Below are positions 7,637 to 15,128 of a stretch of DNA of 64,000 nt, piece by piece. Position 1 is the first letter of the stretch. Each line of letters begins with the position of its first letter. The DNA lies in assembly GCF_025399895.1 (NCBI RefSeq), contig NZ_JAODUA010000001.1:806001-870000 (forward strand). Reading direction: 5' to 3'. A program made the translations under genes and the position numbers. The stretch is from Streptomyces sp. ASQP_92 (GTDB lineage Bacteria; Actinomycetota; Actinomycetes; Streptomycetales; Streptomycetaceae). Below the pieces are notes generated by a model that was not told the DNA's origin, did no database searches, and saw only the letters and a program-made list of their open reading frames with translations.

Positions 7637-8376
7637 ACGCCGCGCCCGCCGACCAGATCCGCCTCCTCGACGTACAGGCGCTGGACGTACGCCTGTCGCA
7701 GCTCGCCCACAAGCGCGATTCGCTGCCCGAGCACGCCGAGATCGAATCGCTCAACAAGGACCTCACGCAACTGCGTGACCTGCTGGTCGCCTCGCAGACC
7801 GAGGAGAGCGACACCGCTCGCGAGCAGACCAAGGCCGAGCAGGACGTGGACCAGGTGCGCCAGCGCGCCGTCCGCGACCAGCAGCGCCTGGACTCGGGCG
7901 CGGTCTCCTCGCCCAAGGACCTGGAGAGCCTCCAGCGCGAGCTCGTCTCGCTCGCCAAGCGCCAGGGCGACCTGGAGGACGTCGTCCTCGAAGTCATGGA
8001 GCGCCGCGAGGCCGCGCAGGAGCGGGCCGCCGAGCTGACCGAGCGGGTCTCCTCCGTCCAGGCCAAGGCCGACGACGCGACCGCCCGCCGCGACGCCGCC
8101 CTCGCCGGGCTCGACGCCGAGATCGCCTCGGCGACCAAGGAGCGCGAGGTCGTCGCCGCCTCCGTGCCGGCCGACCTGCTCAAGCTCTACGACAAGCTGC
8201 GCGCCCAGCAGGGTGGCGTGGGCGCCGCCCGCCTCTTCCAGCGCCGGTGCGAGGGCTGCCGTCTGGAGCTCAACATCACCGAGGTCAACGAGGTCAAGGC
8301 GGCCGCTCCGGACACCGTGCTGCGCTGCGAGAACTGCCGCCGCATCCTGGTGCGCACCTCGGAATCGGGTCTGTAA
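7633..8376 (+). CDS. C4 zinc-ribbon coiled-coil protein (CTG start)
   Basis: A 247-residue protein with a long antiparallel coiled coil (residues about 10-190, rich in EREL, AKR and AEL heptads) and a C-terminal zinc ribbon with two CxxC knuckles, CEGCRLE and CENCRR. The family resembles CT398/Cdsz-like proteins and is usually next to Nif3 and RNase H genes in actinobacteria. The frame is closed by TGA at 7618, and no ATG, GTG or TTG lies between it and the conserved DQIRLLDVQ segment, so the start must be the CTG at 7633, seven bases after GGAG (7622-7625) and overlapping the nif3 stop. A downstream GTG at 7846 would delete a third of the coiled coil. Role unknown, perhaps nucleic-acid or complex scaffolding. 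Confidence 0.9.
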   Translation: MNAAPADQIRLLDVQALDVRLSQLAHKRDSLPEHAEIESLNKDLTQLRDLLVASQTEESDTAREQTKAEQDVDQVRQRAVRDQQRLDSGAVSSPKDLESLQRELVSLAKRQGDLEDVVLEVMERREAAQERAAELTERVSSVQAKADDATARRDAALAGLDAEIASATKEREVVAASVPADLLKLYDKLRAQQGGVGAARLFQRRCEGCRLELNITEVNEVKAAAPDTVLRCENCRRILVRTSESGL

Positions 8377-9816
8377 GTGCCCTCGTCGCCCGTCGCGGAT
8401 CGGCAGTTCGTCGTCGAGGCCGACGGCGGCTCCCGGGGCAACCCGGGCCCCGCCGGCTACGGCGCGGTCGTCCTCGACCCGGCGACCGGCGAGACGCTCG
8501 CCGAGGCCGCCGAGTTCATCGGCGTCGCCACGAACAACGTCGCCGAGTACAAGGGCCTCATCGCGGGCCTGCGCGCCGCCCGCGCGCTCGACCCGGCGGC
8601 GCGGGTGCGGGTCCGTATGGACTCCAAACTCGTCGTCGAGCAGATGTCGGGCCGCTGGAAGATCAAGCACCCGGACATGAAACCGCTCGCCGCCGAGGCG
8701 GCCCGCGTCCTGCCGCCCTCGCAGGTGTCGTACGAGTGGATCCCGCGCGAGCGCAACAAGCACGCCGACCGGCTCGCCAACGAGGCGATGGACGCGGGCA
8801 GGCGGGGTGAGCGGTGGTCGCCCTCGCGCTCCACGGCCGACCTGACGTCCGCGGCCGAGGCGTCCGCGGCCGACGCCGGTGCGGCTCGCGTGGTGGGTGA
8901 CGCGGCGGCGGGCGCGGCGCGGGCGCGGGCGGCGCTGGCGGGGGCGGCGCTGGCGGGGGCGGCGCCGGCCGGGGCGGCGCCGGCTGGGGCCGTCCATGCG
9001 GCGGGCTCGGCGCACGGTGCGGGTTCCGGAGGCGGTGCGGGTTCCGTGGCCGGGGGCGGTCTGGTGGGCGCGGGTGCCGGGGCGGGTGCGCATGCCTCGG
9101 CGGGCGTGGCTGCCGTCGAAGGGGCAACTCCCGTACTGGACACGGCTGTTGAGGCCGCGCCCAGTGTCGGTTGGGGGACCTCCGCCGATCTCGGGGCGCC
9201 CGCCACGTTCGTGCTGCTGCGGCACGGCGAGACCGCGCTCACGCCCTTCAAGCGGTTCTCCGGCAGCGGCGGCACCGACCCCGAGCTGTCGGCCGTCGGG
9301 CGCGACCAGGCCGAGCGGGTCGCCGCCGCCCTCGCCGAGCGCGGCACCGTCCAGGCGATCGTCTCCTCCCCGCTGCGTCGCTGCCGCGAGACCGCGGCCG
9401 CGGTGGCGGGCCGCCTCGGACTCGACGTGCACATCGAGGACGGCCTGCGCGAAACGGACTTCGGGGCGTGGGAGGGGCTGACCTTCGGCGAGGTCCGCGA
9501 GCGCTATCCCGACGATCTCGATGCCTGGCTCGGCTCCGCGAAGGCGGCCCCGACGGGCGGGGGCGAGAGCTTCGCCACGGTGGCCCGGCGGGTCTCGGCG
9601 GCCCGGGACCGGGTGATCGCCGCGCATCCCCGGCGCACGGTGCTCGTGGTGACCCATGTGACCCCGATCAAGACCCTGGTCAGGCTGGCCCTGGGGGCGC
9701 CGCCGGAGTCCCTGTTCCGCATGGAACTCTCGGCGGCCTCGATTTCGTCGGTGGCGTATTACGGGGACGGCAATGCGTCGGTGCGGGGGCTGAACGATAC
9801 GGGGCACCTGCGGTAG
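8377..9816 (+). CDS. Bifunctional RNase HI / histidine phosphatase
   Basis: A 479-residue fusion. Residues 8-145 form an RNase HI domain with the acidic active site in EADGGSRGNPG, NNVAEYKGL, RMDSKLVVEQ and KHADRLANEA. Residues about 276-470 form a histidine phosphatase domain with LLRHGETALT, SSPLRRCRETA and VVTHVTPIKTL, like the CobC alpha-ribazole phosphatase half of mycobacterial Rv2228c. The two are joined by about 125 residues of Ala/Gly-rich low complexity containing tandem AGAALAGAAPAGAAPAGA units. GTG at 8377 directly follows the stop of the zinc-ribbon gene. The enzyme should remove RNA from RNA/DNA hybrids and may act late in cobalamin lower-ligand metabolism. Confidence 0.93.
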   Translation: MPSSPVADRQFVVEADGGSRGNPGPAGYGAVVLDPATGETLAEAAEFIGVATNNVAEYKGLIAGLRAARALDPAARVRVRMDSKLVVEQMSGRWKIKHPDMKPLAAEAARVLPPSQVSYEWIPRERNKHADRLANEAMDAGRRGERWSPSRSTADLTSAAEASAADAGAARVVGDAAAGAARARAALAGAALAGAAPAGAAPAGAVHAAGSAHGAGSGGGAGSVAGGGLVGAGAGAGAHASAGVAAVEGATPVLDTAVEAAPSVGWGTSADLGAPATFVLLRHGETALTPFKRFSGSGGTDPELSAVGRDQAERVAAALAERGTVQAIVSSPLRRCRETAAAVAGRLGLDVHIEDGLRETDFGAWEGLTFGEVRERYPDDLDAWLGSAKAAPTGGGESFATVARRVSAARDRVIAAHPRRTVLVVTHVTPIKTLVRLALGAPPESLFRMELSAASISSVAYYGDGNASVRGLNDTGHLR

Positions 9817-9880
9817 GGCTTGGGGGGTGGGGGGCTTGGGGTGGGGGTCGCTTTCGGGTGCGGGCCGGTTGGGGCGGTTT

Positions 9881-10190
9881 GCGCAGTTCCCCGCGCCCCT
9901 TCAACCCTCTCGGCCCTGCCGGCCGTGGGTGGCTGGTCGCGCAGTTCCTCGCGCCCCCTAACGCCGCTTTCGGGTGCGGGGCGTGGTCGCTTTTCGCGCA
10001 GTTCCTCGCGCCCCTACACCCTCTTCGCTCTGCGGATCGTGGTCGCTTCTCGCGCAGTTCCCCGCGCCCCTTCAACCCTCTCGGTCCTGCGGGCCGTGGG
10101 TGGCTGGTCGCGCAGTTCCTCGCGCCCCTTCAACCCTCTCGGTCCTGCGGGCCGTGGGTGGCTGGTCGCGCAGTTCCTCGTGCCCCTGGG
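9881..10190. repeat. Six tandem copies of a 56-58 bp repeat (family A)
   Basis: The core GCGCAGTTCCYCGCGCCCC begins at 9881, 9939, 9996, 10052, 10110 and 10168, giving periods of 58, 57, 56, 58 and 58. Between cores lies a less conserved stretch with CTGCGGGCCGTGGGTGGCTG. The region lies between the convergent ends of the RNase H-phosphatase and eda genes and contains no gene. The same core occurs in three other places in this window (24292, 29130, 50714). Confidence 0.9.
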
Positions 10191-10226
10191 GTGCTCGGGG
10201 GTAACTCTCTTGATGGGGGCGGGGGT

Positions 10227-10874
10227 TCAGGGCATCAGTGTCGCGGCCTTGCGGGACAGGGTTTCTATGTGGGGCCAGTCGTGGGCGGTGATCGCGGGGC
10301 GGGGGAGCATCCAACTGCCGCCTACGCACGCCACGTTCGGCAGGGACAGGTACGCGGGGGCGGAGGCGGGGGTGATGCCGCCGGTCGGGCAGAAGCGGGC
10401 CCGGGGGAGTGGGGCGGCGAGGGCGGCGAGGTAGGCCGTGCCGCCCGCCGCCTCGGCCGGAAAGAACTTCATCTCGCTCACGCCCTGTTCGAGCAGGGCC
10501 ACGACCTCCGACGCCGTCGAGACCCCGGGCAGGAACGGCACGCCTGACGCCCGCATCGCGGCGAGCAGGTTCGGCGTCCAGCCGGGGCTCACCAAGAAGC
10601 GGGCTCCGGCGTCCACCGCGTCGGCCACCGCGTCCGGCGTCAGTACCGTGCCCGCCCCGACGACCGCGCCGGGCACCTCCGCGGCGATGGCCCGGATCGA
10701 GTCCAGCGCGGCCGGCGTACGCAGGGTCACCTCGATCGCCGTGAGCCCGCCCGCCACCAGCGCCCGCGCGAGCGGCACGGCGTCGGCGGCGTCGTCGATC
10801 ACCACGACGGGGACGACCGGGGCGAGATCCAGTACGGAGGCAGCGGCGGGGGAGGGCGCGGCGGGGGGCGTCAT
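10227..10874 (-). CDS. eda: 2-dehydro-3-deoxy-phosphogluconate / 4-hydroxy-2-oxoglutarate aldolase
   Basis: A 215-residue class I aldolase of the KDPG/KHG family, which cleaves KDPG to pyruvate and glyceraldehyde 3-phosphate. Visible landmarks are VVGAGTVL, LVSPG, the active-site Glu in AIEVTLRT and the Schiff-base Lys in SEMKFFPAE, with the phosphate-binding GGITP near the C-terminus. The ATG at 10874 follows a short leader; a cluster of GCAACG half-sites lies 30-60 bases upstream. The gene stands alone, convergent with the RNase H-phosphatase operon and separated from it by repeats. It points to sugar acid use rather than a full Entner-Doudoroff pathway. Confidence 0.92.
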   Translation of the reverse strand: MTPPAAPSPAAASVLDLAPVVPVVVIDDAADAVPLARALVAGGLTAIEVTLRTPAALDSIRAIAAEVPGAVVGAGTVLTPDAVADAVDAGARFLVSPGWTPNLLAAMRASGVPFLPGVSTASEVVALLEQGVSEMKFFPAEAAGGTAYLAALAAPLPRARFCPTGGITPASAPAYLSLPNVACVGGSWMLPRPAITAHDWPHIETLSRKAATLMP

Positions 10875-10905
10875 GCGCCCATCCTGCCGGTGCCCTGCGG
10901 TGTGT

Positions 10906-10932
10906 GCAACGCTCGTTGCGTATGCTGCAACG
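10906..10932. promoter_or_regulatory. Candidate eda operator, three GCAACG half-sites
   Basis: GCAACG-CT-CGTTGC (10906-10919) is a perfect 6-bp inverted repeat, and a third GCAACG copy follows at 10927-10932. The site lies between the eda start and the end of yaaA, in the region that must hold the eda promoter. The spacing suits a dimeric GntR, LacI or IclR type repressor; which one is unknown. Confidence 0.5.
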
Positions 10933-10948
10933 ATAACCGGGTTCCGCC

Positions 10949-11749
10949 TCAGTGGATCTGGGTCACGACCACGTCCAGCGACCAGGGTCGGCCCGGCTTG
11001 ACGGGCGGCTCCGCCTCCACGACGTAACCCAGGCCCCGCAGGGTCTCGACCAGTTCCGCGGGGTCGGCGGGGGCGGCTCCGGCGGTCAGCAGATCGCGGA
11101 CGATCCGGCCCTTGGTCGCCTTGTTGAAGTGGCTGACCACCGACCGCTTCTCCACGCCGTCCACGATCGCCGAGTGCAGCACCCGGACGGTGGCGGTGCG
11201 GCTCGCTACGGCGCCCTTCGGCTTCCAGGCGGCGGCGTACGCCGCGGAGCGCAGATCGAGGACGAGGCCCGTGCCCGCGGCCTCGGTCATGACCGGGTCC
11301 ATCACGCCTCGCCAGTACGTTCCGAGCGCGCCGAGGCCGGGCAGCTTCACGCCCATCGAGCAGCGGTAGGACGGAATGCGGTCGCCGGTGTGCACGGCGC
11401 CCCACAGCCCCGAGAAGACCAGAAGCGACTTCGCGGCCCGGCGCTTGGCGGCCGCGTCCAGGGAGGCGAGGTCGAGGGCGTCGTACAGCACGCCGGTGTA
11501 GATCTCCCCGGCCGGACGCGTCCCCGCCGTGCGCAGCTCGACGTTCTTGGCGACCTCGCCGCGCAGGCCCTCGCTCAGGCCGAGTACCTCGCGGGCCTTG
11601 TCCTCGTCGGCGGCGCACAGCTCGACGAGCTCGTCGAGGACGGCCGCGCGGGCCTGCGCGAGCCCGGGCAGGGACAGCGATTCCGCCTTCAGGGGCGCCC
11701 CGCGCCCCGACGCGGCCTTTCCTTCGGAGGGCGGCAACAGCACCAGCAC
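10949..11749 (-). CDS. yaaA: YaaA/DUF328 family peroxide-stress protein
   Basis: A 266-residue YaaA-like protein, the family that limits free iron and oxidative DNA damage in E. coli. The N-terminal VLVLLPPSEGK signature, the central SGLWGAV and IPSYR motifs, and the C-terminal VVSHFNKATKG are present. The GTG at 11749 follows GGAGAA with a five-base gap; a second GTG at 11743 is possible. The gene is divergent from the RNB ribonuclease with an 84-bp tandem repeat array in between. Confidence 0.88.
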   Translation of the reverse strand: MLVLLPPSEGKAASGRGAPLKAESLSLPGLAQARAAVLDELVELCAADEDKAREVLGLSEGLRGEVAKNVELRTAGTRPAGEIYTGVLYDALDLASLDAAAKRRAAKSLLVFSGLWGAVHTGDRIPSYRCSMGVKLPGLGALGTYWRGVMDPVMTEAAGTGLVLDLRSAAYAAAWKPKGAVASRTATVRVLHSAIVDGVEKRSVVSHFNKATKGRIVRDLLTAGAAPADPAELVETLRGLGYVVEAEPPVKPGRPWSLDVVVTQIH

Positions 11750-11842
11750 GGCGATTCTCCTTCTTGTACGTACGGGGAGGGGGTGCGGCCCCTGCGGCCA
11801 GGGTACGGGGGCGCTGCGCTGTGCTTGACCTGGCCGGGGGTG

Positions 11843-12154
11843 CCCAGTACCGGAGAGCCTCCGGGGGCCCCACGGGGCTCCGCCCCGGACCCCGCTCCTC
11901 AAGCGCCGGAGGGGCTGATTTGGGTTCCCGGCACCGGAAAGCCTCCCCGCGCCCCACGGGGCTCTGCCCCGGACCCCGCTCCTCAAGCGCCGGAGGGGCT
12001 GGTTTTGCTTCCCGGCACCGGAGAGCCTCCGGGGGCCGCACGGGGCTCTGCCCCGGACCCCGCTCCTCAAGCGCCGGAGGGGCTGATTCGGGTTCCCGGC
12101 ACCGGAGAGGCTTCCGGGGCTCTGCCCAGGCGCCGGAGGGGCTGATTCGGGTTC
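11843..12154. repeat. 84-bp tandem repeat array, three full copies plus a partial
   Basis: Units begin at 11843, 11927, 12011 and 12095. The first three are 84 bp, the last is truncated to about 60 bp. Each full unit has CGGCACCGGAGAGCC, a hairpin-forming GGGGCTCYGCCCC and GCTCCTCAAGCGCCGGAGGG. Because 84 is a multiple of three, a frame stays open through the array, which could mislead gene callers into extending the RNB gene upstream. The array fills the divergent intergenic region between yaaA and the RNB gene. Confidence 0.93.
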
Positions 12155-12161
12155 CCTCCCC

Positions 12162-12167
12162 TACGCT
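12162..12167 (+). promoter_or_regulatory. Candidate -10 box, leaderless RNB gene
   Basis: TACGCT ends seven bases before the ATG at 12175, directly after the repeat array. No ribosome binding site better than GAAGA is present. Confidence 0.45.
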
Positions 12168-12174
12168 CGAAGAC

Positions 12175-13614
12175 ATGCCCCGCCGTCATCTCCACGTACA
12201 GGGCGCCGCCGAAGCCCCCCTGCGCGCCGCGCTCAGTGCGCTGCGGACGTCCTTGGACGTTCCCCCGGACTTTCCGGCCGATGTGCTCGCCGAGGCGGAG
12301 CGGGCGGCCAAGGCGCCGCGGCTTCCGGATTACGACGCCACCGGCATCGAGCTCTTCACCATCGACCCGCCCACCTCCACCGACCTGGACCAGGCCATGC
12401 ACCTGGAACGCCGGGCGGGCGGGGGATACCGGGTGTACTACGCCATCGCGGACGTCGCCGCGTTCGTCACGCCGGGCGGCGCCCTGGACGCCGAGGTCCA
12501 TCGCCGGGTGACCACCCTCTACTTCCCTGACGAGAAGACCCCGTTGCACCCCGCCGTCCTGTCCGAGGGCGCCGCGAGCCTGCTCCCCGACGGGGCCCGC
12601 CCCGCGCTGCTCTGGTGCGTCGACCTGGACGCGGACGGCGCGACCACCGCCACCGACGTGCGCCGCGCCCTGGTCCGCAGCCGCGCCAAACTCGACTACG
12701 AGGGCGTCCAGAAGCAGATCGACGCCGGCACCGCCCCCGAGTCCCTCGCCCTGCTGCGCGACATCGGCACCCTGCGCGAACAGCAGGAGGTCGCGCGCGG
12801 CGGCATCTCGCTCAACGTCCCCGAGCAGGAGATCGTCGAGCACGACCACCGCTACGACCTCACCTACCGCGCCCCCCTGGCCGCCGATGGCTGGAACGCC
12901 CAGATCTCGCTGCTCACCGGCATCGCCGGCGCCGAGCTGATGCTGGCGTACGGCACCGGGATCCTGCGGACGCTGCCCAGCGCCCCGGACGGCGCGGTCG
13001 CCCGGTTGCGCCGCTCGGCGAAGGCGCTGGGCATCGACTGGCCCCACCACGTCCCGTACGCGGCGGTCGTCCGCTCCCTCGACCCGCGCGAGCCGAACCA
13101 CGCCGCCTTCCTCCAGGAGTGCACGACGCTGCTGCGCGGCGCCGGGTACACCGTGTTCACCGGGCACACCCCGCCCGAACTCGCCGTGCATGCCGCGGTC
13201 GCCGCCCCGTACACGCACTGCACCGCCCCACTGCGCCGCCTCGTGGACCGGTACGCGGGCGAGCTGTGCCTCGCGGCCGTCGCGGGACAGGATCCCCCGG
13301 ACTGGGTGACCGCCGCCCTCGGCGAGCTGCCCCAGGAGATGGCGCGGGGCACCAGCCGCGCCAACACCGTGGAGCGCGAGTGCGTGGACATCGTCGAGGC
13401 GGCGCTGCTCAAGGACCGGGTGGGCGAGCTGTTCGAGGCGACCGTCGTCGACGTGAAGGAGCAGCAACCAAGCGTCGGAACAGTCCACTTGAGCGACCCG
13501 GCGGTGGTGGCCCGTGTCGAGGGCGGCGGCCCGCTACCGCTCGGCGAACGCCTGAGGGTCCGCCTCACCCAGGCCGACCCCGGCAGCGCGAAGGTCCTGT
13601 TCACCCCCGCCTGA
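12175..13614 (+). CDS. RNB-domain 3'-5' exoribonuclease
   Basis: A 479-residue RNase II/R family protein, short because it lacks the cold-shock and S1 domains at the start that flank RNB in E. coli RNase R. The RNB metal site is seen in TIDPPTSTDLDQAMHLE (residues about 60-76, with the Asp cluster). DVAAFV and the C-terminal PLRRLVDRYAGEL signature follow, and the last 70 residues could form a small OB-like barrel. It should degrade RNA 3' to 5' in the cytoplasm. The ATG at 12175 follows a TACGCT -10 box; the open frame upstream is only the 84-bp repeat and is not coding. It ends 12 bases from the convergent membrane-protein gene. Confidence 0.92.
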   Translation: MPRRHLHVQGAAEAPLRAALSALRTSLDVPPDFPADVLAEAERAAKAPRLPDYDATGIELFTIDPPTSTDLDQAMHLERRAGGGYRVYYAIADVAAFVTPGGALDAEVHRRVTTLYFPDEKTPLHPAVLSEGAASLLPDGARPALLWCVDLDADGATTATDVRRALVRSRAKLDYEGVQKQIDAGTAPESLALLRDIGTLREQQEVARGGISLNVPEQEIVEHDHRYDLTYRAPLAADGWNAQISLLTGIAGAELMLAYGTGILRTLPSAPDGAVARLRRSAKALGIDWPHHVPYAAVVRSLDPREPNHAAFLQECTTLLRGAGYTVFTGHTPPELAVHAAVAAPYTHCTAPLRRLVDRYAGELCLAAVAGQDPPDWVTAALGELPQEMARGTSRANTVERECVDIVEAALLKDRVGELFEATVVDVKEQQPSVGTVHLSDPAVVARVEGGGPLPLGERLRVRLTQADPGSAKVLFTPA

Positions 13615-13626
13615 GCGACGCGCCTC

Positions 13627-14169
13627 TTACGCGACCAGGGACCGCAGCGCCTTCGCCAGCTCCCCGGACTCGTCCGCGTGGAACCGTACGGTCCGCACCT
13701 CCCGCGGCTTTCCCAGGAGTGGTACGTGGGTGACGGGCTCGGCCAGCTCCAGCGTGAGGGAGGTCTGGGCGCCGACGGCGAGCTCCAGGACGTCGTCCCG
13801 CGCCTCCCCGCCCGACGCCTGGAACTTCAACTCCCGTCGCACAGCGGCTATGTGGTGCAGGGGGATCGGCAGGTCCACCCGGGCGCCCGCGCGCACCCGC
13901 AGCGACCGCGCGGTCAGCACATGCGGCCGGGTCACGGCGGCGGCCTGCATGCCCAGGACCAGGAGGACCGTGTAGACGTCCAGCACGAGCAGGACGGCGT
14001 GCACCACCGGCCACTGCCGCACCATGAACGACACCCCCACCGTCTCGACGACGCAGACGAACGCCAGCCCGTACACCGTCGCCGTCTGCGGGCTCGCGTA
14101 CCCGAACGCCCGGTCGTCCGGCCCCACTTGGTGGCGCCTGCGGCCGATCCACAGGGCGAGGCTCTTCAT
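13627..14169 (-). CDS. Two-helix membrane protein (MerR operon partner)
   Basis: A 180-residue protein with two hydrophobic segments near residues 35-80 (VYGLAFVCVVETVGVSFMV and VVHAVLLVLDVYTVLLVLGM) and a soluble C-terminal half with a regular beta pattern, possibly PH-like. The ATG at 14169 has GAGGGA seven bases upstream. A farther ATG at 14229 overlaps the MerR stop (ATGA), but the 20 intervening codons (GTA, CTT, GGA) are unlike the rest of the gene. Coupling to the MerR gene suggests that the regulator and this membrane protein belong together. Function unknown. Confidence 0.75.
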   Translation of the reverse strand: MKSLALWIGRRRHQVGPDDRAFGYASPQTATVYGLAFVCVVETVGVSFMVRQWPVVHAVLLVLDVYTVLLVLGMQAAAVTRPHVLTARSLRVRAGARVDLPIPLHHIAAVRRELKFQASGGEARDDVLELAVGAQTSLTLELAEPVTHVPLLGKPREVRTVRFHADESGELAKALRSLVA

Positions 14170-14225
14170 TACCCGTCCCTCGTGCGCGGCCAGCCGCCTT
14201 ACCGGCTCCGGAAGGAATCCGTGCC

Positions 14226-15014
14226 TCATCCGTCCGTCCCACCCTTCTCGGAAATCATCCGCATGGCCCGCCGGACCGCTTCGGCCTGAGCGGGCGCGAA
14301 GTCGGCGAGGAAGGCCTTGAGGAACCCCTGGTCGGCCGCGGCGGCGGCCCCCGCGTTCGCGGCGATCTGCGTCCTCAGCTCGGGGGGCAGGCAGTCGGCG
14401 AGTGCCCGGGCCGCCACCTCCACCCGGGGGTCCGACGACTCCGCGTCCGCCAGCTCGTCGAGCAGCGCGTACACCCGGTGCGCCCGCTCGGCGGCGCCGG
14501 GTGTCGCGGCCGTGGACCGTATGGCGGCCATCAGTCGGTCCCGCTCGCCGGGCGGCGCGGCCGTCTCCAGGAGGGCCAGCAGCTCGCGGTCCTTGGCGGC
14601 CATCAAAGACGCGGACTCCCCAGTCCCCAACTCCGCCAGAAGTTCGGCGAGTTCGGGCGAGAGCTCGTCCTCGGGCGTCAACGGCCCCTCGGCGGCCCGG
14701 GCGAGCAGCGCGCCGAGACGTACCCGGCGGGCCCGGATCTCCCCCTCCTGGCGCGCCAGATCCGCGTCCAACTCGGCCAGTACGTCGGCCGGTTCGCGCC
14801 CGGCGTCGTCGGCGATCACGTCCCGCACCTCGTCCAGGCCGAGGCCCAGCTCGGTGAGGCGCCGGATCCGGGCGAGCGCGACGGCGTCCCGTACCGAGTA
14901 CTGCCGGTAGCCGTTGGCGAGCCGGGCCGGCTCCGGCAGCAGGCCGAGGTGGTGGTAGTGCCTGACGGCCCGCGTGGTCACCCCTACCAGCGCGGCGATC
15001 TCCGAGATCCGCAT
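14226..15014 (-). CDS. MerR-family transcriptional regulator
   Basis: A 262-residue MerR regulator. The N-terminal winged helix-turn-helix (MRISEIAALVGVTTRAVRHY, then HLGLLPEPARLANGYRQY) covers residues 1-70 and is followed by the dimerisation helix with QEGEIRARR near residue 95. The C-terminal 150 residues are alpha-helical, Ala-rich and have no Cys pair, so it is a TipA-like or drug/signal-sensing member, not a metal sensor. Its own promoter at 15021-15051 has the 19-base spacer and dyad typical of MerR control. The ATG follows that -10 box by six bases. Confidence 0.9.
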   Translation of the reverse strand: MRISEIAALVGVTTRAVRHYHHLGLLPEPARLANGYRQYSVRDAVALARIRRLTELGLGLDEVRDVIADDAGREPADVLAELDADLARQEGEIRARRVRLGALLARAAEGPLTPEDELSPELAELLAELGTGESASLMAAKDRELLALLETAAPPGERDRLMAAIRSTAATPGAAERAHRVYALLDELADAESSDPRVEVAARALADCLPPELRTQIAANAGAAAAADQGFLKAFLADFAPAQAEAVRRAMRMISEKGGTDG

Positions 15015-15020
15015 GGCCTC

Positions 15021-15051
15021 ATTAGAAACGTTGACGCTGCGGCAGGGTCAA
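15021..15051 (-). promoter_or_regulatory. MerR-type promoter with 19-bp spacer and dyad operator
   Basis: On the minus strand TTGACC (15051-15046) and TCTAAT (15026-15021) are separated by 19 bases, the over-long spacer that MerR proteins untwist. A 21-bp dyad, TTGAC-N-CTGC-N-GCAG-N-GTCAA, covers 15031-15051. The -10 ends six bases before the ATG of the MerR gene, so the message is probably leaderless and the gene autoregulated. Confidence 0.7.
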
Positions 15052-15128
15052 GGGCCGGCATCCTTGATCGCCGCGGGCGGGGGCGCGGCCGGTGGGCCGT
15101 CCGGTGGCGGGTAGCATGGGCGGTACGG

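Noticed and set aside
6991..9807. A 938-codon open frame on the minus strand opposite Nif3 and RNase H-phosphatase
   Set aside because: It is a shadow of the plus-strand operon with the wrong codon bias and no start or ribosome site.
9881..10190. CRISPR array
   Set aside because: The whole 58-bp unit is repeated, spacers are not unique, the core is not CRISPR-like and there are no cas genes. The same holds for the arrays at 11843, 24292, 29130 and 50299.
11764..12174. An N-terminal extension of the RNB ribonuclease through the upstream open frame
   Set aside because: The extension is coded by the 84-bp tandem repeat, whose unit is a multiple of three and therefore keeps the frame open by accident. 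A -10 box lies right before the ATG at 12175.
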